From NCBI GenBank assembly GCA_013697635.1, contig JACCWM010000165.1, forward strand, positions 1-36,873: a stretch of DNA of 36,873 bases, in the 5' to 3' direction. Positions within the stretch are counted from its first letter, which is position 1, and each line of letters starts with the position of its first letter. The notes under the pieces are model-generated. The model was not told the DNA's origin. It did no database searches and worked only from the letters and a program-made list of their open reading frames with translations. This DNA is from Lujinxingiaceae bacterium (GTDB lineage Bacteria; Myxococcota_A; Bradymonadia; Bradymonadales; Bradymonadaceae). Below are positions 24,577 to 33,665 of the stretch, in pieces. The position numbers and the translations under genes are program-made.

Positions 24577-26715
24577 CTACTGCGCTACGATCGTGCGCGC
24601 CACGCGCAATTGCCAGGTCACCAGATCCTGGCGCGCATGGCGAAGCTGATATTGGTGTAGCCTGGTCCCGTCAAACGTCCAGACGAACAGATCCGCGCCG
24701 GCATCGCCAGCCGCGATGCGCGGTCCGCTGACCTCGGTCGACTTCAAACGCTGGTTGACGTCGTTGGCCAGAGCATCGCTGTTGACCACACGCCAGCCTG
24801 GTCGGTGCGCAGTATCGAGCAAATCGACGACGGCCTGGGCGTTGGCGTTTTCAAGCTTGCCCCAGCGATATCCCACGTAGCGGGCAAAGTGTTTTCGACT
24901 GGCGAGCAGCAAGAACTCACCGGTTGAGCGCACATAGGCCATGGCAACCTCGCCCTGCGCGTTGACGCCGGAGCCGTTGGGGCCACGTCCCGACGCTGGC
25001 ACCCACTGCTGGTCGATGGCAAACAGCACCGTCCTGGAGTCTTTCGCGACGGGGCGAATCGAGGCGGCAACCTCGGAGAGGTCGGCCTCGTTCATCGAGA
25101 AGCGATAAGCGATCCACAGCTCGGCGAGCTTCATGCAAAGCGCCGACCCCTCGAGGCCGGGCGTCGGGTCAATGTAATCGACCACCGTCGAGAGCATGGC
25201 GCTGTCGGCAACGGCTCGTTCGGCCTGACCGATGATGCTGTCCAGATTCACGTCGTCAATGTCCTCGGCGGCGATCCACTCGGCAGCGAGCTCGAAGGGG
25301 CGAAGCGTCGCGCCGCGGCCCAGCCGGATAAACGAGGCGTTGGGCGGATGCTCGTAGGCCCAGACGCCGCCAAAGCTTTGCACCACGCACTCCCCAAGAA
25401 AACGTCCCAACGCCAGGACGCGGTCATTGTCGACCTTGACCTCCTCGAGGTAGAGCGCGTTGAGCGGCGAGAGCGTCTCGAGCAGCCCGTCACGAAAGTT
25501 GAGCTCCAGGCGCGCGATGCTCGACGGTCGAAAAGGCACCGCACTCGCCTTGTTCGATAAGGTCGCCGCGAGCAGATTGTGCATGCAGCGCTCAAGCACG
25601 ATCTCGACGATGATGTCACCCCCGGTGAGCCGAAAGTCCGCCGCCGTGGAGCCGCCCGATCCGCCCAAAATGTTGTGCTTGTCAAAGCCTACGGCCGGGA
25701 TCCGATCGATCGGATCGTCGGACTCCGAAGGCCATTGCGGCGGCACCGCCGGCGGCACCATGTTCTGGATGCCCTCGTTGAGCCGGCGCTCCTCCTGCAT
25801 GATCTCGACCATGTTCTTCTGGCCGGCCTCCGGGCGAGACTCCATCGGCCGAGCCGCCTTCCCGGGCAGCCGTGAGACCAGGTTGGCCCTGTTGCTCGTC
25901 GGTTGTCCTTCGCCCGTTTGCCGGGTCTCCTGCTTGCGCTGTTGAGTGGGGGCCGCACTCGGCACCCGCGCTTGTTGATGCTGTGCAGGAGCCGGGTTCG
26001 CCACGCGCGCTTGCTGCTGCTGGCGTTGGGGCTGGGCGGCGGGCGCTTGACGCTGCCGCTGAGCGCCAGCCTGCGCTTGGGGCTGGGACTGCGTGACGGC
26101 CGCGCCCGCGCTGCGTGCCGGGCGCGGCAGCGACTGGCCGGAGTGCATTGAGCGGCGCGCTAGCGCGAAAAAACCCGCCATCTCTTGCGTCTTGTTCGGT
26201 ATGGTGTAGTCGAGCCGATTGACGAAGCGCATGCCATCGGTCTCGGGGATCCGCCCGGCGATGATCGCGTCGACCATGTCCGCCACCACACACTGCACGT
26301 GCGCAAAGCCGCGGCCGTCGTCGGCGGCGTTCAAAGCGCGCACCATCGTCTCGGTACCATCTTGCCATCGGCCCTGGCGAATCTGCTGCTCGCCCAGTAA
26401 TGCCTGATAAAACGACACGTTGGGCTCCATGCTCACCGCGCGCGTCGCATGGCGCTCACCTTCGGCCCGGTGACCCAGGCGTCCGAGAATCTCGCCCATC
26501 AATGCTTCGGCGCCGGCCGTGCTGCCATGATCCAGGGCACGCTGCGCCGTGGCTTGAGCCTCGCTCAGCCGACCCGTCATCATCTGAGCCTCGGCCAGGC
26601 CGGCTAAAGCGGCCGCCGAGCTGGGGTTTGCCCGAACCTGCGTATCGAAGACCTCTACAGCTCGGCCGTAGTTTCCCGAGCGAAGCGCCTCCAATCCTTG
26701 TTCCACGGATGCCAT
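24577..26715 (-). CDS. TPR protein with Gln/Ala/Pro-rich linker and unknown C-terminal domain
   Basis: A 712-aa protein with no signal peptide. Residues ~1-130 are three to four tetratricopeptide repeats (GNYGRAVEVFDTQVRANPSS and successors), which bind partner proteins. Residues ~200-290 are a low-complexity linker rich in Gln, Ala, Pro and Arg. Residues ~315-712 form a large globular region I do not recognise, including DIIVEIVLERCMHNLLAATL, ALGRFLGECVVQSFGGVWAY and a stretch reminiscent of immunity/SMI-type or DUF-type enzyme-inhibitor folds. GGGAGG lies 5 nt before the ATG at 26715, which is preferred over an upstream in-frame start. It converges with the WYL gene 25 bp away. Confidence 0.8.
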   Translation of the reverse strand: MASVEQGLEALRSGNYGRAVEVFDTQVRANPSSAAALAGLAEAQMMTGRLSEAQATAQRALDHGSTAGAEALMGEILGRLGHRAEGERHATRAVSMEPNVSFYQALLGEQQIRQGRWQDGTETMVRALNAADDGRGFAHVQCVVADMVDAIIAGRIPETDGMRFVNRLDYTIPNKTQEMAGFFALARRSMHSGQSLPRPARSAGAAVTQSQPQAQAGAQRQRQAPAAQPQRQQQQARVANPAPAQHQQARVPSAAPTQQRKQETRQTGEGQPTSNRANLVSRLPGKAARPMESRPEAGQKNMVEIMQEERRLNEGIQNMVPPAVPPQWPSESDDPIDRIPAVGFDKHNILGGSGGSTAADFRLTGGDIIVEIVLERCMHNLLAATLSNKASAVPFRPSSIARLELNFRDGLLETLSPLNALYLEEVKVDNDRVLALGRFLGECVVQSFGGVWAYEHPPNASFIRLGRGATLRPFELAAEWIAAEDIDDVNLDSIIGQAERAVADSAMLSTVVDYIDPTPGLEGSALCMKLAELWIAYRFSMNEADLSEVAASIRPVAKDSRTVLFAIDQQWVPASGRGPNGSGVNAQGEVAMAYVRSTGEFLLLASRKHFARYVGYRWGKLENANAQAVVDLLDTAHRPGWRVVNSDALANDVNQRLKSTEVSGPRIAAGDAGADLFVWTFDGTRLHQYQLRHARQDLVTWQLRVARTIVAQ

Positions 26716-26817
26716 GCTACCTCCCTTTTGCGGCGTGCGCCCTGGTTGGCGCCCACTGCAGATCATTCATGAGGCCCACGTCCCAGGGCCCAAATTGTGA
26801 CGACGAACAAGCTCAAA

Positions 26818-26846
26818 GCCATAGCAGCCTTGGCCGTTTGACGCAA
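26818..26846 (-). promoter_or_regulatory. Putative promoter for the TPR protein gene
   Basis: On the minus strand TTGCGT (26846-26841) and TATGGC (26823-26818) are 17 nt apart, about 100 nt upstream of the start at 26715. Moderate match. Confidence 0.35.
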
Positions 26847-26854
26847 CGCAACCT

Positions 26855-28486
26855 TTAGTGTGCGGCCAGACGAATCTCGACGACCGTCGGTGAGCCGGGC
26901 GCGCTTTCGATGCCGATCTCGCCGCCATGTTGCTCGATGATTTGACGACTGAGATACAATCCCAGGCCCATGCTGCTCGACAGCGCAGGCTTGCCGGAGC
27001 CGTGGTAGAAGCGGTCGAAGACGCGCGCCAGCGTTTGAGCGTCCATGCCGTCGCCTTCGTCGATCACACAAATCACGGCACTGGAGCCATGTCTGGAAAG
27101 GCGAACAATGATTTTTCCGCCTCGGCGGCCGTGTTTGACAGCGTTGTCAATCACGTTGGTCACCACCTGTTCGAGGCGATCCGGATCGACGTCGGCCACG
27201 ATCGCCGCCTCAGGCAGCTCGAGCGCAAAGGCGTTGGCCGTATGCGACGCATGCCAGGGGTCGAGCACATGGTAGCAAAGCTTGGCCAGATCCACCGGAC
27301 GACGATGCAAGAGCAGTTGGCCCGTTTCGATGCGCGACATATCGAGCATGCCGTCGATCAACCGGCGCAAGCGAAGCACTTGCTGCTCAGCGCGGAGCAG
27401 CACATCGAGATCCACCTGCTCGCCGCGCTCACATTGGCGGCGCGCCAGATGCAAGAATCCTGTCAATGGCGTCAGCGGACTGCGCAGCTCGTGGCTGGCA
27501 ACGGCCAAAAACTCGTCCTTGCGCTGGTCATATTGGCTGCGCGCGGTGATGTCTTGAGCCGTTGCCACAAAGGAATGCGCACGCCCGTCTTCGCCAGCGA
27601 CCGGAATCACATTGAGCAGGATGTGGCGGCGAAAGCCACCAAAGTTCAACACGTACTCTTCGTCGGTACATCCCTCGCCGGTGCGTATGGCCCGCAGTAA
27701 CGGCCACTCGCTTCTGGGAACAACCTGTTGCTGGCCATCGAGCGTTTCAAAGGAATGCTCGTCGTCACCGACGCGATCCCACTGCGAGCGACCCACCAGC
27801 GCCTTGGCCTCTTCGTTGATCAAGAGCACTTCCTCGTGACGATTGAACAACATCACAGCCTGCGGAATGTTGTCGACAACCGTTCGAAATTGCGCGCGCT
27901 CGAGCGCGAACTCCTCGTGAACACGCACATGATCGAGCACAACCGAGATGCTTTGGCCCAACGCCTCGAGAAAGTCCGCGTCACGCACGTCGCCCTCGAA
28001 GCCAATGCCCGATTCCGTCGCCGCAGCACTCAAACGGCTCAAATGAAGCGTGCCCAGCGCTCGGCCCCGAAGCCCCAGCGCAAGCACGGCTTCGACTTGA
28101 CCCTGCGCCTCAGTCCAACGCCATCGATCGGACGTCGCGTGTTTTTCACTGAGCAGCAACTCCATCAGGAATGGGTCTAGCTCCTGTCGCCTGGAAGCAT
28201 CCAACACCACGCCTCGCCACGCTACCGGGCGCAGCGCGCGCTCCTCGAGCAGCGCCAGGACCGTGACCTCGAGCTCGAGGGCCTCATCCAATACCTCGAT
28301 GACGCGTCCCGCCAAGGCCTCGAGCGTCGTCACCCGGCGCCCAAGCTGCCCGATCGTCACAAGCAGCTGCAGGCGCTGCAACGCATCGCACTTGCTTCGA
28401 TCGCGAAACCGGCACAGCTGCCGCGGGTCGTCAACCACTTCGGGTTCCTCTAGGATTTTGCAGCTTTCACTCACTGAAGGCTCCAT
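26855..28486 (-). CDS. Sensor histidine kinase with GAF, PAS, HisKA and HATPase domains
   Basis: A 543-aa soluble kinase with no membrane segment, so it senses a cytoplasmic signal. A GAF-like region spans residues ~40-190, with a PAS domain at ~195-310 (TVVDNIPQAVMLFNRHEEV). The phosphoacceptor His lies in AVASHELRSPLTPL near residue 335. The ATPase domain shows the N-box NVIDNAVKHGRRGGK, the G1 box DEGDGMD and the G2 box GLGLYLSRQIIEQHGGE. No response regulator is adjacent, so it is an orphan. The start at 28486 is preferred over a TTG at 28546, because a TATACT box at 28532-28527 puts transcription start beyond the TTG. No Shine-Dalgarno is clear. Confidence 0.9.
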   Translation of the reverse strand: MEPSVSESCKILEEPEVVDDPRQLCRFRDRSKCDALQRLQLLVTIGQLGRRVTTLEALAGRVIEVLDEALELEVTVLALLEERALRPVAWRGVVLDASRRQELDPFLMELLLSEKHATSDRWRWTEAQGQVEAVLALGLRGRALGTLHLSRLSAAATESGIGFEGDVRDADFLEALGQSISVVLDHVRVHEEFALERAQFRTVVDNIPQAVMLFNRHEEVLLINEEAKALVGRSQWDRVGDDEHSFETLDGQQQVVPRSEWPLLRAIRTGEGCTDEEYVLNFGGFRRHILLNVIPVAGEDGRAHSFVATAQDITARSQYDQRKDEFLAVASHELRSPLTPLTGFLHLARRQCERGEQVDLDVLLRAEQQVLRLRRLIDGMLDMSRIETGQLLLHRRPVDLAKLCYHVLDPWHASHTANAFALELPEAAIVADVDPDRLEQVVTNVIDNAVKHGRRGGKIIVRLSRHGSSAVICVIDEGDGMDAQTLARVFDRFYHGSGKPALSSSMGLGLYLSRQIIEQHGGEIGIESAPGSPTVVEIRLAAH

Positions 28487-28522
28487 AAGCCAGGGCGGAA
28501 TGACGACGCGCGTTCCAATAAC

Positions 28523-28534
28523 CCAGTATACTGG
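28523..28534. promoter_or_regulatory. Perfect 12-bp palindrome over the -10 region of the histidine kinase gene
   Basis: CCAGTATACTGG is self-complementary and contains TATACT, a good minus-strand -10 box, 41 nt upstream of the start at 28486. A -35 is weak (TTAGAC). The overlap suggests repression, perhaps by autoregulation, but no binding factor is known. Confidence 0.4.
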
Positions 28535-28567
28535 TAAAGATGACAATGTCTAAGCTCAGCCAATAAA

Positions 28568-28603
28568 AAGGCTCCGCTCCCCTTGCAAAGAGGGCGGAGC
28601 CTT
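28568..28603 (-). terminator. Rho-independent terminator after the FPGDHF lipoprotein gene
   Basis: AAGGCTCCGC (28568-28577) pairs perfectly with GCGGAGCCTT (28594-28603). Read on the minus strand the stem is followed by TTTTTATTGG. It lies 27 nt past the stop at 28630. A T-rich stretch on the other side makes it potentially bidirectional. Confidence 0.9.
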
Positions 28604-28629
28604 TCTATTTGATTGGCCACAATGTCTGA

Positions 28630-31080
28630 TCAGTTCGCCGGCTTGCCCCACAGCGTGGAAGGCAAGGTCTCTTCGCTGGTCACTGTTGCTTGCGTCAAGG
28701 TCTCGCTAAGTATCGAGTCCTCGGTGGAGGCGAGCGCGACTTCATCACCGCGTCGATTGCCCCAGGTCGTTCCACCCAAATCGAGCTCAGTGCCTGCCGC
28801 AGCGAACAATCCAAAGCGGTCGTTCTTGCGGCAATCGCTTGATGTAAACCTTCCCGTCGAGTTCAAAAACTGAGCTCCGTCACCGGCGGAGACGATCGTG
28901 TTGCCAAGGTTCAAGCTGGCATCGAGCGTCAGCATGAAGTCCGATTGATTGACCTGGATCTCCTGATTGGAGGCAAACAGGCCGATGGCGGTGTTTCGCA
29001 CGAAGGTTGAATGCTCGATCGACAACACGCCCGGTTGGGTATCGTTTTGAAACCAGGCGCCGCCGGCGCGGTTCAACATGATCACACTGTCATTGATCGT
29101 CGTGTAGCCCTTGAGCCTGTGGCCGACAATTCCAGCGCCATGGTTCTCGAGTATCGCTGTTTGCGACAAATGCACCACATCGGCAGACAGAAAGTAGATC
29201 CCGTGCGCCGGTTTGGAGACATCAATGCTGTTCGCCACCATCGAGAAATCGGGCGAGCGCTGGGTCCCTGAGATGGTCGCGTCATCGATGTAGAGATTGA
29301 CGCCGCGTGAATCGACGCCGGCGCTGAAGTTATTGAGGAACTCGGTGCCACCGGTCGCGGCCAGGGTGTTCCAAGTACTCAAATCGGACATCGCCGGACG
29401 GTCACCCGAGGCGATCGGGAAGAAGTGGTCGCCGGGAAACTGATAGTCGGTGTTTACGCCCGCAAAATGGTCGCCCGGAAAGAAGTGATCGCCCGGAAAG
29501 AAGTGGTCACCTGGAAAGAAGTGGTCGCCCGGGAAGAAGTGGTCGCCCGGAAAGAAGTGGTCGCCCGGAAAGCGCAAATCGCCAAAATCCGGCATGGCAG
29601 GCAGGCCCTTGTTGACGACATAGAGCCGGTTGCTGAGATCCTGTGAGAGCATCCCCTCGTTTACCACCTGCTGGCTGACCACCGGCGTCGTTCTCAACAG
29701 GATGCCGGGCCAGTTTTCGCGAATCCTCGTCCCGTCGGAAAGCCAAATCCGTGAGCGCTGGCCATCGATGCCAGGGCCATGATTTTGCTCAATGGTTGTC
29801 TTGCCAAGTGCCCGCACGTAGCTGCTGACGCTGCGCAATCCCGGATTGTTGGCCGAGGCGGAATGCTGAGCAAATTTGCGGATGTGAACGTTGTTCAGGC
29901 CGAGCAGCGTGGCTTCAATGTCGATGCCGACACGCTCCGTCGTTTGTGCAGCGCCACCGTCGAACACGCTGTCCCCAATGACCAGGGTCGTCGCAAAGCC
30001 CGTCGACGGGTCCGTTGTCCTGGTCCCTGGCCTACTTATCAAACCACTTGCCACATTGTGGACATGAACGTGTCGTAGCGATGCATCGACACCGAGCAGC
30101 TCGATACCTGTGCGTGTTCCATCGATGGCAACCTTGCTCAGCGCCAGCGTACCGCCCTTCATTTGGATTGCGGCAAGCGGCGTCGGGGAGGTCGAAGTGA
30201 TCCGGCTGCTCACGATTGCTGCATTGCGCACGTTCGTCAGCCTGATCACCGGGGCGGCTACCCCGTCGGCAACGACACTGACTCCGGCCAACAAGAATAG
30301 GTCGGCGTCGTCAACAGCAATCGAAGCGTTGTTTTGCAAACGGATCGTCGCCGAGCTGCTGCACGGGCTCGTGATGAACAGTGGAGCCTTGGCCCGCAGA
30401 GCGCTGCGAAGTACGTGTTCTCCGGGCATCAGGGAGAGGACGGTGGGCTCGTCGATCACTCCATTGTTGCCGACCTTATCAAGGAAGATTGGATAGTCAG
30501 GATCGGCACCATCGGGGGTCATTCCGGGAGGCGGCGCAGGCCAGCTTTGCTGGCCATTTTGGGCAGACGTCGCATCCAAGTGGTGGTGAGGCTTGATGTA
30601 GATGACGCGCGCCTCGCCCAAGCCGCCGCTGGAGAGTTCATGGGGTAAGACAAAATGATAATTGAGCGGACAAGCCCCAACACCGGCAAATTGTCCTCCA
30701 ACCGAAACACCAACCGGTTGACTCCAGACAGAGCCATCACTGTCGGGACCACTGTCGGACGACGGCACATTCTCATCGAGTGAACCGCGGACGAATTCAC
30801 AGTACTGGGAATCGGCACTATAGATGCATATTCCAGACCTGGCCTGGGGCTCGAAGGAGGCGTCAGGTCCCACATCATGACCGGCATCGTTGTTGTTGTT
30901 GTTGTTGGAGTTGTTGGAGTTGTTGGTGTCCGGAGGATAGCCTTCAACTGGCTCCGGCCCTCCTCCTCGGCAACCACCCAGACCGATCAAAAAAATCACT
31001 AGAAGCAGCGGCGAGCGCATCAACCAACTCAACCGTCGAATCGACGGAGTCAATGGGCCTTTAGGGGAGCGGAAAAGCAT
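28630..31080 (-). CDS. Beta-helix lipoprotein with FPGDHF hexapeptide array (paralogue A)
   Basis: An 816-aa protein. The ATG at 31080 has GGAG 9 nt upstream and gives a signal ending at the lipobox GLGGC near residue 37. An Asn-rich linker (NNSNNSNNNNNN) and an Asp/Ser-rich region follow. From ~residue 200 there are repeated short beta-strand turns with Asn/Gly positions (RSRIWLSDGTRI, GLNNVHIRKF, AILENHGAGIVGH) typical of a right-handed parallel beta-helix. Near residues ~503-540 lies an array of six exact FPGDHF units, and a seventh copy follows at QFPGDHFFP. The downstream gene pattern and layout match paralogue B (31230-33515). It has its own terminator. Predicted surface-exposed; function unknown. 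Confidence 0.9.
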   Translation of the reverse strand: MLFRSPKGPLTPSIRRLSWLMRSPLLLVIFLIGLGGCRGGGPEPVEGYPPDTNNSNNSNNNNNNDAGHDVGPDASFEPQARSGICIYSADSQYCEFVRGSLDENVPSSDSGPDSDGSVWSQPVGVSVGGQFAGVGACPLNYHFVLPHELSSGGLGEARVIYIKPHHHLDATSAQNGQQSWPAPPPGMTPDGADPDYPIFLDKVGNNGVIDEPTVLSLMPGEHVLRSALRAKAPLFITSPCSSSATIRLQNNASIAVDDADLFLLAGVSVVADGVAAPVIRLTNVRNAAIVSSRITSTSPTPLAAIQMKGGTLALSKVAIDGTRTGIELLGVDASLRHVHVHNVASGLISRPGTRTTDPSTGFATTLVIGDSVFDGGAAQTTERVGIDIEATLLGLNNVHIRKFAQHSASANNPGLRSVSSYVRALGKTTIEQNHGPGIDGQRSRIWLSDGTRIRENWPGILLRTTPVVSQQVVNEGMLSQDLSNRLYVVNKGLPAMPDFGDLRFPGDHFFPGDHFFPGDHFFPGDHFFPGDHFFPGDHFAGVNTDYQFPGDHFFPIASGDRPAMSDLSTWNTLAATGGTEFLNNFSAGVDSRGVNLYIDDATISGTQRSPDFSMVANSIDVSKPAHGIYFLSADVVHLSQTAILENHGAGIVGHRLKGYTTINDSVIMLNRAGGAWFQNDTQPGVLSIEHSTFVRNTAIGLFASNQEIQVNQSDFMLTLDASLNLGNTIVSAGDGAQFLNSTGRFTSSDCRKNDRFGLFAAAGTELDLGGTTWGNRRGDEVALASTEDSILSETLTQATVTSEETLPSTLWGKPAN
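29464..29571 (-). repeat. Six 18-bp tandem repeats encoding FPGDHF
   Basis: The plus strand shows six consecutive 18-bp units of the form gaagtggtcgcccggaaa with few substitutions. On the minus strand each encodes FPGDHF. The near-identity at DNA level indicates recent expansion by slippage or recombination. A further isolated copy is near 29430. Confidence 0.95.
30889..30932 (-). repeat. Trinucleotide tract encoding poly-Asn linker
   Basis: Six GTT units on the plus strand (30889-30906), then GGAGTTGTT units, encode NNNNNN and SNN repeats in the linker of the lipoprotein. Length change would vary the linker without a frameshift. Confidence 0.8.
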
Positions 31081-31229
31081 ATCTATGTACTCCAGATGAG
31101 AATTATCTGTTTCGCGTCGAATTTTCGAGCTTAGTAGAATCGATGAGCCATTGCAAAAACGCCCGCGCTGCTCAAATAAACCTCGCAATTGCAATCGCTT
31201 AGGCTTGAGGCGGCCGGGCTATCAGGCAA

Positions 31230-33515
31230 TCAAAGTCCGGGTTCTCCCCACATCGTCTCGGGCAGAAGCTCACCGGAGTAGAGTCTGGCATTGGGCGCGG
31301 TGCCGCTTAACGTCGTCGTGGCCAGGCCCGCTTCGGCGTTGCCATCCCAGGTCGAGTGAGCGTCCCATGATTGGACCTCCTCGCCACTCAATAGAAGGCC
31401 GAAACGCTCGTTTTTCCAACATGCCGTTCGGGTCATGTTGAGCTCCACGTGGTTCAACTGCATTCCGTCACCGCTGGTGACCGACTCGCCATTGCGCAGT
31501 TTGAGTTCGCTGCGTTTGGTCAGAAGAAAGTCCGAGTCATCGACATCGAGGATTTGGTTGGAGGCAAACATGCCTACCCCATTGTTGCGGACAAAGGTCG
31601 ACGAGCTCACGCTCAGCTGGCCGCTCGCTGAGGCGTTTTGGAACCAGGCACCGCCGGCAGCGTTGGACATCACGATGCTGTCGGCGATCGTGTTGTAGCT
31701 CTTCAAGTGATGACCGACGATGCCGGCACCCTTGTTCTCAAGCACCAAAGTGTTATCGAGATGAACAAAATCCGCTTTCTGAAAATAGATGCCATGTGCC
31801 GGTTTGATGACGTCTGTGGTGCTGGCATTGATCGCAGCGGAAATCTGAGCCGTGGTTCCCGCTACCGTGACATCGGTGAGGTAGAGATTTACGCTTCGCG
31901 CATCCACACCAACCTTGGCATTGTTGAGTATCTCGGTGCCATCGGTCAAAGCAAGCGTCGCCCACTGGCTGACGTTGGTCATCCCGGAGATGGTCGTGAC
32001 ATCGAGGCTGGGTAGAAAATGATCACCGGGGAAGAAGTGGTCGCCCGGAAAGAAGTGGTCGCCCGGAAAGAAATGGTCGCCCGGAAACTTGTGCGTGCCA
32101 AAATCGGGCTGCGTCGGCAGGCTTTGCCCGACGACGTAGAGAGGATTGTTCCCAAATGGAGCCAGCTCTCCCTCCGTAAACAAAAGCTCGCCATGGGTGC
32201 GAACATCCGTTACGAAGATTCCCGGTTGGTTGCCTTGCACGAGCGTGTTACCCGAAAGCCAGATACGCGAGCGTTCGCCCCGAACACCCGCACCACTGCT
32301 GCCCTCGATCCTGGTTCCACCATGAGCACGCACGTAACTCTCGACCGCATAGATTCCCGTGCTCTGCTCCGAAGCCGGACTCGACACGTGGTTGCGAATG
32401 TGAACGTTTCTCAATCCGAGCAGCGCGCCGTCGACGTGAATGCCTGTTCGGGGGACAGCGCGCGCAGAACCACCATCGATCAAACTGTCACTGACGAGTA
32501 GCGTCGAATAATAACCGGCTGCACTCCTACGATTGTCAGGATCGGGTTTAACCACGAGACCGGCCAGGTTGACGTTTTCAACGTGCAGATTATGAATTGA
32601 AGCATTAACGCCACGCAGCACGATGCCACTGCCTGTTCCAGAAATCGCTACGCGGCTTATTCCCAAATTACCCGAGCCTTCTGCGGTGATTGCCGGGGTC
32701 TCGAACATCGTCGTCAGTCCCATGATCCGGCTGGCGACGATGATGCTATGCTCGACCTCCTTGAGTTCAATCAACGACTTGTCCACATGCTGTGCTGTTA
32801 CCGTCACGCCCGCCATGACGAAGAGCGAGGTCTGGGTGACGGAGATGTTGGCGTTGTTTTGAAGTCGAATGATCGCGCTGCTGAAGCAGGGACTGACAAT
32901 GAGCAGAGGAGCCGTCGCCCGGATCGAGGAGCGCATCACATGCTCTCCGGGCATCAGGGAGAGGATGGTCGGCGTTGTGAATGTTGAGTTCAACGCGCTC
33001 AAGTAGATCGGATAGTCGGGGTCTGTGCCGTCATGAAGTAGATTGTCCGGCGGCAGCGGCCACTCTCGATCACCAAGCACCGATGAGTTCGAGCCCGTTT
33101 CACGAGACGGCTTGACGTAAACGACCTTTGGACTTCCACCAAATGAGGACGGCCACTCGTCGCCAGGCAGGAAATGATACTGACCCAGCCGGCAGCCTTG
33201 AACGCCGGCAAAGGCTCCTCCTACCGATTGGCCACTAGGCTGACTTAGCTCCTCGGTTCCTCCCCCATCACTCTCACTTGGTCCGCAATTCGCCAGACCC
33301 CCCGTATCGTAAGTGCAAAAAGCCGATTCATCGGCGTCGTACCAGGGAATTTGTATTCCTGTATCGGCGCTGCTTGGATTCGTGTCCGAGCCACTATCAA
33401 AATTTAAGTCGGCACGAACGCCGTCTTCTGACGAGCAATTTGCCAGTAAGATCGTGCTCATGAGGATCAAGCAACGCAGAAGGGGTTGACGCAACGCCAA
33501 GGGCCAAGAGTTCAT
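31230..33515 (-). CDS. Beta-helix lipoprotein with FPGDHF hexapeptide array (paralogue B)
   Basis: A 761-aa protein. The start at 33515 gives MNSWPLALRQPLLRCL, a hydrophobic segment and Cys after LLAN, an acceptable though not ideal lipobox. A start at 33572 is also in frame; neither has a strong ribosome site. The core matches paralogue A in order: an SVGGAFAGVQGC block, DPDYPIYLSAL, PTILSLMPGEHV, then beta-helix turns (GLRNVHIRNHV, ERSRIWLSGNTL, LVLENKGAGIVGHHL). Four FPGDHF units sit at the same point, after PDFG. It diverges from A along most of its length, so the duplication is old while the arrays look young. It is expected to be on the surface, with no enzyme motif recognised. Confidence 0.9.
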   Translation of the reverse strand: MNSWPLALRQPLLRCLILMSTILLANCSSEDGVRADLNFDSGSDTNPSSADTGIQIPWYDADESAFCTYDTGGLANCGPSESDGGGTEELSQPSGQSVGGAFAGVQGCRLGQYHFLPGDEWPSSFGGSPKVVYVKPSRETGSNSSVLGDREWPLPPDNLLHDGTDPDYPIYLSALNSTFTTPTILSLMPGEHVMRSSIRATAPLLIVSPCFSSAIIRLQNNANISVTQTSLFVMAGVTVTAQHVDKSLIELKEVEHSIIVASRIMGLTTMFETPAITAEGSGNLGISRVAISGTGSGIVLRGVNASIHNLHVENVNLAGLVVKPDPDNRRSAAGYYSTLLVSDSLIDGGSARAVPRTGIHVDGALLGLRNVHIRNHVSSPASEQSTGIYAVESYVRAHGGTRIEGSSGAGVRGERSRIWLSGNTLVQGNQPGIFVTDVRTHGELLFTEGELAPFGNNPLYVVGQSLPTQPDFGTHKFPGDHFFPGDHFFPGDHFFPGDHFLPSLDVTTISGMTNVSQWATLALTDGTEILNNAKVGVDARSVNLYLTDVTVAGTTAQISAAINASTTDVIKPAHGIYFQKADFVHLDNTLVLENKGAGIVGHHLKSYNTIADSIVMSNAAGGAWFQNASASGQLSVSSSTFVRNNGVGMFASNQILDVDDSDFLLTKRSELKLRNGESVTSGDGMQLNHVELNMTRTACWKNERFGLLLSGEEVQSWDAHSTWDGNAEAGLATTTLSGTAPNARLYSGELLPETMWGEPGL
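32016..32087 (-). repeat. Four 18-bp tandem repeats encoding FPGDHF
   Basis: Four contiguous 18-bp units encode FPGDHF on the minus strand. The DNA units are very close to those at 29464-29571, despite divergence of the flanking paralogue sequence. The copy number differs (four here, six there). Confidence 0.95.
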
Positions 33516-33596
33516 GATTTTTTTCACAAGTGGAGGCACGAATAATGGAGGCTCAGCGAGTGCCAAACCCATTCAACGATTCGGGGCTGATGCAGG

Positions 33597-33625
33597 ACTA
33601 TAAAAGATGTTCATTGCGAATGCAA
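33597..33625 (-). promoter_or_regulatory. Sigma70-type promoter for FPGDHF paralogue B
   Basis: On the minus strand TTGCAT (33625-33620), a 17-nt spacer and TATAGT (33602-33597). It is a good match and lies about 80 nt upstream of the start at 33515, so the gene has its own promoter separate from the kinase upstream. Confidence 0.65.
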
Positions 33626-33665
33626 AACACCGCTTTGGCCGCCCATTCCCTATATTGTCGGGTGC

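Noticed and set aside
26763-27071. 102-codon minus-strand open frame ending in a hydrophobic helix
   Set aside because: It mostly overlaps the histidine kinase gene in another frame, and the hydrophobic end alone is not enough evidence for a gene.
28523-28546. TTG start at 28546 for the histidine kinase
   Set aside because: It lies upstream of the best -10 box and has no ribosome binding site. The ATG at 28486 starts just before the recognisable part.
29464-29571. CRISPR-like array
   Set aside because: The units are contiguous 18-bp coding repeats with no spacers and no cas genes are nearby; they encode FPGDHF.
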